Shown piece by piece: positions 33,718 to 42,083 of a stretch of DNA of 64,000 bases. Each line of letters opens with the position of its first letter. Within the stretch, counting starts at the first letter, position 1. Position numbers and translations under genes: made by a program. The notes under the pieces are model-generated. The model did no database searches and was not told where the DNA came from. It worked only from the letters and a program-made list of their open reading frames with translations. Source of the stretch: Halodurantibacterium flavum (GTDB taxonomy: Bacteria > Pseudomonadota > Alphaproteobacteria > Rhodobacterales > Rhodobacteraceae); assembly GCF_042681825.1 (NCBI RefSeq), contig NZ_JBHUGH010000003.1:186001-250000 (forward strand). Direction: 5' to 3'.

Positions 33718-34023
33718 CTAGGGCAGGCACGTCGTCAGCACGACCAGGGGCGCATAGCTGAACACCGTCGCCACAAGCGCAGCGACCAGCGACCATTGCG
33801 TCAGCGTGGCCAGGAAGCCCTCGGCCCCGCGCCAGCGCCGGATCAGCCACCAGATCACCACGACATGGGCCAGAAGCACGGCGCCGATGCCCGCGCGCAG
33901 GGCAAAGGGCGACCAGCCATAGGCGCATCCCACCGCATGATAGCTGTAGATGACGGTCAGCGCCGTCGCCCAAAGGCCAAAGCCCACGACAAGCCAGAGG
34001 TATCTTGCCGGCCGCTCGATCAT
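33718..34023 (-). CDS. Small multi-pass membrane protein of the cytochrome oxidase operon
   Basis: Protein of 101 residues with three hydrophobic helices (YLWLVVGFGLWATALTVIY, AGIGAVLLAHVVVIWWLI, LVAALVATVFSYAPLVVL). I recognise no named family. The start at 34023 overlaps the stop of the fused oxidase subunit I/III gene (ATGA), so it is co-translated and may be an accessory or subunit IV-like component. Confidence 0.75.
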   Translation of the reverse strand: MIERPARYLWLVVGFGLWATALTVIYSYHAVGCAYGWSPFALRAGIGAVLLAHVVVIWWLIRRWRGAEGFLATLTQWSLVAALVATVFSYAPLVVLTTCLP

Positions 34024-36572
34024 GGCTGCACCCCCGAGATCGGCACGATCAACGGCATCACCAGCACCATGGCGACCGCGACCACGCCCGTCACCGCCGT
34101 GTAGTCGAGCCAAAGCCGCGTCAGCCGCAGATCGAGCCCCCGGCGCGGCGAGATCCGCCCCGCCCCCCGGCGCAGCCCGTTCGACAGAAGGAACAGGAGC
34201 CCGATGCCCGTATGCAGCACGATATAGGCCAAGGTCGCCGCACTTGTCGCCGAATGGGCATGGCCAAAGGGATCGGGCACGCCGCCGATGGCCATGCCCG
34301 AGCCCGCCAGCGCCACCGCCACCGCGACGGCCGACAGGATCAGCCAGATCATGATGCCGCCGCCCCGCCGGTTCGACCATATCGCGCCCCGTGCGGTCAG
34401 CGGCGCAAGCACCAGTGCCAGAACGATCACGCCCGAGAGGATCAGGTCAGGCTCCATCACGGCGGCGGGCGGCCAGTTGGCGGCCACGAGCCAGAGATAG
34501 AGCTTGCCGAAGATCAGCGAGACAAAGAATGTCCCGTCCGCCAGCAGCGCCACCACCAGCGCCCACCAGGGCGGCGCGCCGTGAACCTCGGTATGGGGCG
34601 GCACGTTGATGCCGTGCCCGATGGGCAACGGCCCCTGATCGTGCCGCAGGCCGGAAATCTGGGCGGTGTAGATCATCAGGCCCAGCACGACCGGCAGCGC
34701 TGCAAGCGACAGCCAGTAGAGCTTGAACAAAAGCCCCAGAACCACGACGCAGGTCGCCAGCGCGGTGTAGAACGGCAGATGGGTCGATTGCGACAGGATC
34801 ACCACCTGATCGGGCCGCCCCGTCGTCATGTGAACGCCCAGCGTTTCCTGCCAGCCGTTGCGCGCCTGCCCCAGATAGCCCCGGCCCGCCGCCAGTTCCT
34901 GCCCCAGCTTGCGCACCGCCAGACGGTCGGCCCGGCTGCCGATCTCGGGGATGGAGGCAAAGCCATAGGGCGCGGGCGGCGTGGGCATCGCCCATTCCAG
35001 CGTGCCCGCCCGCCACGGATCGCGCCGATAACGCCGCCCGTGCCGCGCCTGCAGCAGGATATCCATCGCGACCAGCGCAAAGCCGATGGTCAGGATGAAC
35101 CCGCCGATCGAGGACAAGAGGTTCAGCGTCGCCCAGCCATCTTCGGGCGTGTAGGTGAAGACCCGGCGCGGCATCCCCCGCAACCCGGTCAGGTGCATCA
35201 GCCAGAAGGTCATGTTGAAGCCGATGAAGATCAGCCAGAACGCCGGCACCGAGAGGCGATAGACGCTCTGGCGGCCCGTGACATGCGGCAGCCAGTAATA
35301 CAGCGCCGCCAGCATCGGAAAGACAAAGCCGCCGACCAGAACGTAATGCAGATGGGCGACGACGAAATGGGTGTCATGGGCCTGCCAGTTGAACGGCACC
35401 ATCGCCAGCATCACCCCCGTTAGCCCGCCCGCGACGAAGACGAAGAAGAAGCCGAAGATGTAAAGCATCGGCACATCCCAGCGCGGCCGCCCCTGCGCCA
35501 GCGTGCCCAGCCAGGCGAAGATCTGCACCGCCGTCGGCACCGCCACCAGCGCGGAGCCGGCGGAAAAGAACGCCAGCGCCAGATGGGGAATGCCCACGGT
35601 GAACATGTGGTGCACCCAGATGCCGAAGGACAGGAATGCCATCGCCACCAGCGCCACGATGACCGCGCGATAGCCGATCAGCGGGCGCTGCGCAAAGGTC
35701 GGCACGATAGTGGAGATGGCCCCGGCCGCCGGAAGGAAGATGATATAGACCTCCGGATGACCGAAAAGCCAGAACAGGTGCTGCCACAGCAGCGGGTCGC
35801 CCCCCCGCGTCGCGTCAAAGAACGGCAGGCCGAATGCGCGCTCGACCTCCAGAAGGATCGAGGCGAGGATGAGCGGCGGAAACCCCACCACCATCATCAG
35901 CGCCGTCACAAGGATATACCAGGCAAAGATCGGCATCCGCGCCAGCGTCATGCCCGGCGCCCGCAGCTTGAGGATCGAGACGGTCAGCTCGACCGCCATC
36001 GTCAGGGCCGAAATCTCGACAAAGGTCACACCCAGCAACCACACATCGGCATTGATGCCGGGGGAATAGGTGCTCGACGACAGGGGGGTGTACATGAACC
36101 AGCCGCTGTCGGGGGCTACGCCGAACACCATCGACAGGACCAGGATCGACCCGCCCAAGAGGTAGCACCAATAGCCATAGGCGGTCATCCGCGGAAAGGC
36201 GAGGTCCCGGGCGCCCAGCATCTTGGGCAACATGTAGATCGCCAGCCCCTCCAGCATCGGGATGGCAAAGAGGAACATCATCACCGTGCCATGCATGGTG
36301 AAGATCTGGTTATAAAGCTCGGGCGGGAGGAATCCGGAATGGGGCGTCGCGATCTGCGCCCGGATCATCATCGACAGGACCCCGCCGATGGCGAAAAAGA
36401 CCGCGGCCGTGATCATGAAGCGCAGGCCCAGAACCGTATGGTTCACCGCCGCCAGCCGCTGCCAGCCGGGACCGACGGCCCAGATACGCGACAGGTCCTT
36501 GTGCAGCCTGACAGGATCGGGCCGGGCAGGATCGGAGCCGACGGGACCTGGCCGGGTGGATGTATCGGTCAT
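34020..36572 (-). CDS. ctaDE: Cytochrome c oxidase, fused subunits I and III
   Basis: Heme-copper oxidase of 850 residues. The subunit I part (about 1-580) has heme and CuB ligands in TMHGTVMMFLFAIP, GHPEVYIIFLPAAG (Tyr crosslink and proton-channel Glu), WVHHMFTVG and HDTHFVVAHLHYVLVGG. A link of about 60 residues leads into a subunit III-like helical domain (about 620-850; PPWWALVVALLADGTFFVSL). It reduces oxygen to water and pumps protons in the inner membrane. I+III fusions are known in some aa3/caa3 oxidases. The N-terminus has a small imperfect repeat (GSDPARPDPVR). Confidence 0.94.
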   Translation of the reverse strand: MTDTSTRPGPVGSDPARPDPVRLHKDLSRIWAVGPGWQRLAAVNHTVLGLRFMITAAVFFAIGGVLSMMIRAQIATPHSGFLPPELYNQIFTMHGTVMMFLFAIPMLEGLAIYMLPKMLGARDLAFPRMTAYGYWCYLLGGSILVLSMVFGVAPDSGWFMYTPLSSSTYSPGINADVWLLGVTFVEISALTMAVELTVSILKLRAPGMTLARMPIFAWYILVTALMMVVGFPPLILASILLEVERAFGLPFFDATRGGDPLLWQHLFWLFGHPEVYIIFLPAAGAISTIVPTFAQRPLIGYRAVIVALVAMAFLSFGIWVHHMFTVGIPHLALAFFSAGSALVAVPTAVQIFAWLGTLAQGRPRWDVPMLYIFGFFFVFVAGGLTGVMLAMVPFNWQAHDTHFVVAHLHYVLVGGFVFPMLAALYYWLPHVTGRQSVYRLSVPAFWLIFIGFNMTFWLMHLTGLRGMPRRVFTYTPEDGWATLNLLSSIGGFILTIGFALVAMDILLQARHGRRYRRDPWRAGTLEWAMPTPPAPYGFASIPEIGSRADRLAVRKLGQELAAGRGYLGQARNGWQETLGVHMTTGRPDQVVILSQSTHLPFYTALATCVVVLGLLFKLYWLSLAALPVVLGLMIYTAQISGLRHDQGPLPIGHGINVPPHTEVHGAPPWWALVVALLADGTFFVSLIFGKLYLWLVAANWPPAAVMEPDLILSGVIVLALVLAPLTARGAIWSNRRGGGIMIWLILSAVAVAVALAGSGMAIGGVPDPFGHAHSATSAATLAYIVLHTGIGLLFLLSNGLRRGAGRISPRRGLDLRLTRLWLDYTAVTGVVAVAMVLVMPLIVPISGVQP
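36512..36541. repeat. Imperfect 15-base duplication in the oxidase N-terminus
   Basis: CAGGATCGGGCCGGG (36512-36526) is followed by CAGGATCGGAGCCGA (36527-36541), encoding the Pro/Asp-rich, variable start of the fused oxidase on the minus strand. Confidence 0.7.
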
Positions 36573-37249
36573 GGCTGCGCCCCCTCTTCCTCGTTCGCCT
36601 CTTGGGCAAACCCGAGCGCCGCGGGCAGATCCTCGGACGGATGGACATAGGTGTCAAAGCGCATGAAGGCGTGGCCGGTCCCGCAGAACTCGGCGCATTG
36701 GCCGGCAAAGACACCGGTTTCATCGGCCTGAAGGCGCAGCACGTTCACATGCCCGGGGATCGCGTCGAGCTTGCCGCCCAGTTGCGGAATCCAGAAGCCG
36801 TGGATCACATCGCGCGTCGTCAGGTGCAGGTCGACCGGACGTCCCACGGGCAGGTGCAGGATGTTGTCGGTCGTGACGTCGCCGTAATCGGGGTAGCGGA
36901 AGGTCCAGCCGAACTGCCAGGCCTCGACCTCGACCACCATCACATTCGCACCGGGATGCGGCAGGATGCGTTCGCCCGCGACCAGCGCCCATCCGACCAG
37001 AGGGGGAAGCACCAGCGCCGGCAGCCCCAGCCCGCCCCAGATGATCCAGCGCCGCCCCGAGATCCGCGAGGCCCGGGCCGGAAACAGCATGACGAAGGCA
37101 AAGAGCAGCAGCACCAGCGCCAGCAGGATCAGCGAGCCCGCCAGCATCCCCCACCAGAGTTGCGCGATGGAACTTGCCACCGGCCCGCGCGGTTCTAACG
37201 TCGAAAAGGGGCCATCGCAGCCCGCAACAAGCCCCGGCACGACGATCAT
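36569..37249 (-). CDS. ctaC: Cytochrome c oxidase subunit II
   Basis: Electron-entry subunit of 226 residues. The CuA site is complete (GQCAEFCGTGHAFM), with WQFGWTFRYPDYGD in the cupredoxin domain and two helices before it. There is no C-terminal heme c motif, so this is aa3-type rather than caa3. VPGLVAGC looks like a lipobox, but ATG 37249 leaves only ten residues before Cys with no basic n-region, and no ATG/GTG/TTG in frame lies close upstream; the true start may be a CTG at 37285. The stop overlaps ctaDE (ATGA). Confidence 0.9.
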   Translation of the reverse strand: MIVVPGLVAGCDGPFSTLEPRGPVASSIAQLWWGMLAGSLILLALVLLLFAFVMLFPARASRISGRRWIIWGGLGLPALVLPPLVGWALVAGERILPHPGANVMVVEVEAWQFGWTFRYPDYGDVTTDNILHLPVGRPVDLHLTTRDVIHGFWIPQLGGKLDAIPGHVNVLRLQADETGVFAGQCAEFCGTGHAFMRFDTYVHPSEDLPAALGFAQEANEEEGAQP

Positions 37250-37285
37250 CGCCCCCGGCCGGGCCAGCCACAGGGACCCGCGCAG

Positions 37286-37819
37286 ATGACCGAGACCGAC
37301 AAGGACCAGATCCCGGAGGAAGAGCGCGAAGACGGGGGCACCAACCCTGTGATGGCCGAGGTCGGCGCCCATGACACGCAATCCGCCATCGCGCTGGTCG
37401 GGCACCCGATTCATGCCATGATGGTCCATTTCCCGATCGCCTTCGCGGCCGGAACGCTCGCCGCGGATGTGTTCTACTGGTGGACGGGCGATCCGTTCTG
37501 GCAGCGCGTGGGTCTTTGGGCGGTGGGTGGCGCCTTTGCCAGCGGTGTCGCGGCGGGCATCGCGGGAACGGCCGAACTGCTGCTGGTCAAGGGTATCCGC
37601 GTGCGCGTGGCAAGCTGGACCCATGCCATCGCGGCGATGACCCTTCTGTCCATCCTTGCCGCGAACTGGGGGGTCCGCCTGGTTGATGCCGACAACGTTC
37701 TGCCTCACGGTCTTGGTCTCTCGGTTCTGGCGATGATATTCACGGGGCTGGCGGGCTGGCATGGGGGCAAGCTGGTCTTCGATCATGGCGTGGGCATCAT
37801 CGTGTCACCGAAGCAATAA
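37286..37819 (+). CDS. DUF2231 membrane protein
   Basis: Protein of 177 residues with an acidic N-terminus and four helices. GHPIHAMMVHFPIAFAAGTL is the DUF2231 hallmark, with conserved His residues that suggest metal or heme contact; the function is unknown. Start 37286 lies only 36 bases from the ctaC start on the other strand; Met23 (37352) is an alternative. The 3' end overlaps the CopD gene by 23 bases. Confidence 0.85.
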   Translation: MTETDKDQIPEEEREDGGTNPVMAEVGAHDTQSAIALVGHPIHAMMVHFPIAFAAGTLAADVFYWWTGDPFWQRVGLWAVGGAFASGVAAGIAGTAELLLVKGIRVRVASWTHAIAAMTLLSILAANWGVRLVDADNVLPHGLGLSVLAMIFTGLAGWHGGKLVFDHGVGIIVSPKQ

Positions 37820-38315
37820 GCGGCATGACCAGTTCGCGCAGGGCACCCGGCGCAAAGATCTCTGCGATCCGGTTGGCGTCGAGGCCCGGCTTGGCGAGCA
37901 CCAGAAACAGGATCGCGCCGACGGCACCCAGGTTGACCACCGTCATGACCCATGTCCGCGGCCAGCCGAATTTCACCCGTTCGTCGGTGTCGAAAAGCTT
38001 GAGCACCAGAAGCCCCGAAAGGACATGCATCCCCGCCAGCACGCCCACGGCGGCGAGCTTGAGCGAGAACCATTCCACGAACGTCTCGCGCAGAAAGATC
38101 AGCCCGATCCCGGTGCCCACGGCGATGAACGCCGCAGGCGACATGAGCGTGACATAGAGAAACCGGGTCAGCCGGTGCAGGCGGTGTTCTTCGTCACCCT
38201 CGACATGGCTGCGCTGCCGAAAGAGGAACGGCAGCACGATCATCCCCCCCGCCCAAAGCGCGATGGCCGAGACATGGGCGAACTTGGTCAGCCACAGAAC
38301 GATGTCCCATGTCAT
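37797..38315 (-). CDS. CopD-family membrane protein
   Basis: Protein of 172 residues with four helices. FAHVSAIALWAGGMIVLPFL and LYVTLMSPAAFIAVGTGIGL identify the CopD/DUF2269-like fold with conserved His, associated with copper uptake or heme-containing membrane proteins. Beside oxidase and CtaG-like genes it probably helps copper supply. Its start overlaps the CtaG-like stop by four bases. Confidence 0.85.
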   Translation of the reverse strand: MTWDIVLWLTKFAHVSAIALWAGGMIVLPFLFRQRSHVEGDEEHRLHRLTRFLYVTLMSPAAFIAVGTGIGLIFLRETFVEWFSLKLAAVGVLAGMHVLSGLLVLKLFDTDERVKFGWPRTWVMTVVNLGAVGAILFLVLAKPGLDANRIAEIFAPGALRELVMPLIASVTR

Positions 38316-39070
38316 TGCCGGAACTCTTCGGACGGCATCCCGGGCTCCTCGGCCTCGGACGGGAAATGACGCAGCGCGATCAGGGTGCCCACCGCAAGAT
38401 AAGGCAGCATCGCCGGCACCCACATCATCAGGCCCGCCAGTTGCTGATCGACAAGCGGCTGCAGTCCCCAGGCCTCGGTCGTGGCGAAATGGGCCACGTA
38501 AAGCGGCGTGGGCGTAAAGACCAGCAGCGCACCCAGAAGGCCCATGTGCCCCACCGTCCCCAACAGCAGCGCCAGCGGCATCGCGGCCGCCTGCGGGCGC
38601 AGGACCTCATGCCAGAGCGCCCATGCCGTCAGCAAGAGCGTCGCCTGCATGAACCAGTAGCCCCAGACCGTCGACAAGGCCCAGGCATAGGGCCCGGGCG
38701 CGTGCCAGACCCAAAGCGCGACAAGATGCGCCAGAAAGACCGCGCCCGCCGGCAGCCCGCGCCGCAGCACGTTCGGGAAGGCCACGGCCAGAAGGGGGGC
38801 AATTGCGGCGATCAGCACGACATGATGCAGGACGCGCGCCGAGAACAGCGCCGAGGTGAGCGCGCAGAGCGGCGAAACGAAGAAGAGCCAGGCCAGCGCC
38901 CAGGCCCCGAAGGCCGCATTTCTGTTGGCGGAATACCGCAGCGCAACCGGCACATAGATCAGCAGGGCCGCGATCAGAACCGGATCGAGGTTCCACGCCC
39001 CCATCAGATCCGCCGGTGAAGGAGGACTGCCGCAATAGGCAATCGCCGCCCCCGTGGTCGTGCCCGTCAT
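38312..39070 (-). CDS. ctaG: Cytochrome c oxidase assembly protein, caa3_CtaG family
   Basis: Seven-helix membrane protein of 252 residues with FSARVLHHVVLIAAIAPLLA, HAPGPYAWALSTVWGYWFMQ and MMWVPAMLPYLAVGTLIAL, matching the Bacillus-type CtaG (not the Cox11-like CtaG). It is needed for oxidase assembly, presumably CuB. It is translated just before CopD and sits downstream of the oxidase genes on the same strand but separated by the DUF2231 gene. Confidence 0.87.
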   Translation of the reverse strand: MTGTTTGAAIAYCGSPPSPADLMGAWNLDPVLIAALLIYVPVALRYSANRNAAFGAWALAWLFFVSPLCALTSALFSARVLHHVVLIAAIAPLLAVAFPNVLRRGLPAGAVFLAHLVALWVWHAPGPYAWALSTVWGYWFMQATLLLTAWALWHEVLRPQAAAMPLALLLGTVGHMGLLGALLVFTPTPLYVAHFATTEAWGLQPLVDQQLAGLMMWVPAMLPYLAVGTLIALRHFPSEAEEPGMPSEEFRQ

Positions 39071-39199
39071 TCCCTGCCCGCCCTTTCCGAAATCCGCCCC
39101 GAAATCTGCATTGCAAATTCGTCAGACAAAATTCACCGAAGGCCCTCACGTCGCCGTGAAACCGCCTTGAACGGGAACGCGGGCAAGTGGGGTTTGGTT

Positions 39200-39225
39200 C
39201 CTGCCCGCTGTCGCGATCGGGCAGG
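39200..39225 (-). terminator. Possible weak terminator after the secreted hypothetical gene
   Basis: CCTGCCCG (39200-39207) pairs with CGGGCAGG (39218-39225) over a ten-base loop, 16 bases beyond the stop of the minus-strand gene ending at 39241. No T-run follows in either direction. Confidence 0.35.
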
Positions 39226-39240
39226 TTGCAGGGTCAGGGG

Positions 39241-39576
39241 CTATTCGCTGCAGCGGTGAAAGATGAGCGGGTCGCCCGCACCGAACCACTGCCAGAGGCT
39301 GTCTTCGCCGATCAGGATCAGCCGCTCCTCTTCGGAGACCATTCCCTCGCCCATGCAGCGCAGGGACAGATGCTGGGCGGACAGCCCCTCGATCTCGGTC
39401 CGCCCGGTGATCTCGCAGGTGTTCTCGCGCCCGATGATCTCGCTCTCCGTGATCTCGATCCGCATGGACGGGTCGCTGCACCAGTCGGGATCGTGGGCCC
39501 AGACACCCTCGGGCCCGCCCGCAAGGACGGGCTGGGCAAGCCAGAGGAACGGCAGGAGGAACAGGCGCCGCATCAA
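39241..39576 (-). CDS. Secreted hypothetical protein
   Basis: Protein of 111 residues with a signal peptide (MMRRLFLLPFLWLAQPVLA/GG) and a small mature domain with three Cys (WCSDPS, NTCEIT, LRCMGEG) plus a fourth in HRCSE, which could form two disulfides. I do not recognise a named family, though the shape resembles small periplasmic proteins of Rhodobacterales. Its start overlaps the aldo/keto reductase stop (ATGA). Confidence 0.75.
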   Translation of the reverse strand: MMRRLFLLPFLWLAQPVLAGGPEGVWAHDPDWCSDPSMRIEITESEIIGRENTCEITGRTEIEGLSAQHLSLRCMGEGMVSEEERLILIGEDSLWQWFGAGDPLIFHRCSE

Positions 39577-40616
39577 TAGGGCATCGGATGCGCGCGATGG
39601 GCACGCCCGATATCGCGCAAAACCGCATCGCCCAGATCCAGATCAACCGAGGTCAGCACTGTCGCAAGCTGGTTGAGGTTCGTGGCGCCGATGATCGGGA
39701 TGACCGGGAAGGGCCGTGCCCGCAGCCAGGCAAGCGCCATCTGTGCCGGATCGAGCCCATGGGTGTTGGCGATGCCCAGATAGGCGGCAACAGCCTCGAA
39801 CACGCGCGGGGTGATCCGCCCGCCAAGGGTCGCGTTGCGCGACCGGCGCGTCCCTTCGGGGATCACGTCGCCCGCGTATTTGCCGGTCAGAAGCCCGGTG
39901 GCCAGCGGCGAATAGGCCAGAAGGGTGACATCCTCGTTGACCGAAAGCTCGGCCAGGTCGGTGTCGAAATGGCGGCAAAGCAGCGAATATTCGTTCTGGA
40001 TCGACTGCACCCGGGGCAGCCCGGTCTCATCCGACAGGCGCAGCCATTGCGCGGTGCCCCAGGCCGTTTCGTTCGACAGCGCGAAGTGCCGGATCTTGCC
40101 GGCCTCGACCAGCCCCTGCGCGGTTTCGAGGATCGCGCGCATATGGTCCAGCGTCTGCTGCCGGTCCTGGCCGGACGGATCGTAATCCCAATGCTGGCGA
40201 AAGTGGTAGGAGCCACGGTTGGGCCAGTGGATCTGATAGAGGTCGATCACATCCGTCCGCAACCGCCGGAGCGAGCCTTCGACAGCCTCGGTGAAGGTCT
40301 GGGGCGTGATCAGCGCGCCATCGCGCACCGCCTTCTGCCCCTCGCCGGTGATCTTGGTCGCGACGATCCAGTCATCCCGCCGACCCGAGGCCGCGAAATA
40401 GCTGCCGATATACTCCTCGGTCCGGCCCATCGTCTCGGCGGCGACGGGGTTCGTCGGATACATTTCGGCCGTGTCGATGAAGTTGACGCCGTGTTCAGCG
40501 GCCATGGCGATCTGGTCATGCGCCTCGGCCTCGGTATTCTGCGTGCCCCAGGTCATGGAACCGAGGCAGATCTCGGACACCATCAGGCCGGAACGGCCCA
40601 GCGGAACTTTCCTCAT
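39573..40616 (-). CDS. tas: Aldo/keto reductase (Tas family)
   Basis: NADPH-dependent oxidoreductase of 347 residues on a TIM barrel, reducing carbonyls in the cytoplasm. Catalytic tetrad: Asp48 and Tyr53 (FIDTAEMYPTN), Lys88 (VATKI) and His130 (LYQIHWPNRG). The HWDYDPSGQ loop and YSLLCRHFDTDLAE segment match E. coli Tas. Start 40616 has GAGGA seven bases upstream. The substrate is unknown. Confidence 0.93.
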   Translation of the reverse strand: MRKVPLGRSGLMVSEICLGSMTWGTQNTEAEAHDQIAMAAEHGVNFIDTAEMYPTNPVAAETMGRTEEYIGSYFAASGRRDDWIVATKITGEGQKAVRDGALITPQTFTEAVEGSLRRLRTDVIDLYQIHWPNRGSYHFRQHWDYDPSGQDRQQTLDHMRAILETAQGLVEAGKIRHFALSNETAWGTAQWLRLSDETGLPRVQSIQNEYSLLCRHFDTDLAELSVNEDVTLLAYSPLATGLLTGKYAGDVIPEGTRRSRNATLGGRITPRVFEAVAAYLGIANTHGLDPAQMALAWLRARPFPVIPIIGATNLNQLATVLTSVDLDLGDAVLRDIGRAHRAHPMPY

Positions 40617-40780
40617 GAGAGCATCCTCTTCGTTGCTTCGGGCGGACCCTAGCGGCTGCAGGGCCAAGGGCAAGGGCCGCGATGCACGGTCTGCATCCGG
40701 ATGCCCGGAAAATACGCAATGCGACCGAAAATGTCGCCTGCTGGACAGACGGTATCCCAATCCCGCGCGAGACCGGGCAA

Positions 40781-42001
40781 ATGCGACTGCTCATCTCCTT
40801 TGCCGCCCTCTTCATCTCGACTGTTCTTCTGCAACTCGGTTCGGGTGGGGTTGCGCCGCTCGATGCGATCTCGGGCGTGGTGCTGGGCTTCAGCGCGGCC
40901 GAGGTGGGGATGCTCGGCTCGGCGCATTTCCTCGGCTTCTTCATCGGCTGCTGGTGGGCGCCGCGGCTGATGGGGTCGGTCGGCCATTCACGCGCCTTCG
41001 CGGCCTTTACCGCCGCAGGGACCATCGGCATCCTTGCGCATATGCTGGTGATCGACCCTTTCGCCTGGGCGGTGATGCGCATGGCATCGGGCCTGTGCGT
41101 TGCCGGCTGTTACACGATCATAGAGGCCTGGCTACAGGCCAAGGTCACGAACGAGACCCGCGGCCGCGCGATGGGCGTCTATCGCGTCGTGGATATCGGC
41201 GGCAGCCTTGGCGCGCAGCTGCTGATCGGGGTTCTGGCGCCGGCCTCCTACGTCTCCTACAACCTGCTTGCGCTCTTCTGCTGCGCGGCGCTCTTTCCCC
41301 TGACGCTCAGTCGGGCGGCGGCGCCCGAAACCGGCCCTGCCCCGCGCCTCCGGCCCCGCATGGCCTGGGAACACTCGCCCCTGGGCGCGCTCGGCGTTGT
41401 GATATCCGGGATTTCGGGCGCGGCGTTCAGGATGGTCGGGCCGGTCTATGGCATCGCGGTCGGACTTTCGACCGACCTGATCGCGCTGTTTCTGGCCGCC
41501 TACGTGCTGGGGGGCGCGGTCGCGCAGGTGCCGGTGGGCTGGCTCGCGGACAAGTTCGACCGGCGGCTGGTGCTGATCTGGCTCTCCGCCGCCTCGGTCG
41601 TTGCCTGCGCGCTGACGATCCTGTTGTCCGGGGCCGGCGCGGTGGCCGTCTTTGCCGCCGCCGGGTTCTTTGGCGTTACCACCTTTCCGATCTATTCCGT
41701 CTCGGCCGCCCATGCCCATGACTTCGCCGAGGATGGCGAGCGGGTGGAGCTTTCGGCCGCGCTGATGTTCCTTTACGCCGTGGGCGCGATCGCGAGCCCC
41801 CTTGTCGCCTCGATCCTGATCGGGAGTTTCGGCCCTTCGGGCATGTTCCTGTTCCTCGCCCTCTCGCATGTGGGGCTGGTCGCCTTTGGCATCGCCCGGA
41901 TGCGCGCCCGCCCCACCCCCCAGGAACGCACCGGCTATGTCTATACGCCGCGCACCTCTTTCCTGATCGGGCGGCTGTTGCGGCGGCGGCGGCGATCCTG
42001 A
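40781..42001 (+). CDS. MFS transporter (YcaD-like)
   Basis: Twelve-helix inner-membrane transporter of 406 residues, with GFFIGCWWAPRLMGSVGHSR (motif A-like) and EAWLQAKVTNETRGRAMGVY in the central region, as in YcaD-type permeases. It ends in an Arg-rich tail. The substrate is unknown. Start 40781 is divergent from the aldo/keto reductase with 164 bases between. Confidence 0.9.
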   Translation: MRLLISFAALFISTVLLQLGSGGVAPLDAISGVVLGFSAAEVGMLGSAHFLGFFIGCWWAPRLMGSVGHSRAFAAFTAAGTIGILAHMLVIDPFAWAVMRMASGLCVAGCYTIIEAWLQAKVTNETRGRAMGVYRVVDIGGSLGAQLLIGVLAPASYVSYNLLALFCCAALFPLTLSRAAAPETGPAPRLRPRMAWEHSPLGALGVVISGISGAAFRMVGPVYGIAVGLSTDLIALFLAAYVLGGAVAQVPVGWLADKFDRRLVLIWLSAASVVACALTILLSGAGAVAVFAAAGFFGVTTFPIYSVSAAHAHDFAEDGERVELSAALMFLYAVGAIASPLVASILIGSFGPSGMFLFLALSHVGLVAFGIARMRARPTPQERTGYVYTPRTSFLIGRLLRRRRRS

Positions 42002-42083
42002 CCCGCACACCGTCCAACCGCGACGCTTGATCGGTTCGCGGAACATGTCAAAGATATGGCACCGCAACAGGGAAGGAACGTGC

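Noticed and set aside
34020..36572. Possible complex I or quinol oxidase instead of cytochrome c oxidase
   Set aside because: The adjacent subunit II has a complete CuA site, which quinol oxidases lack.
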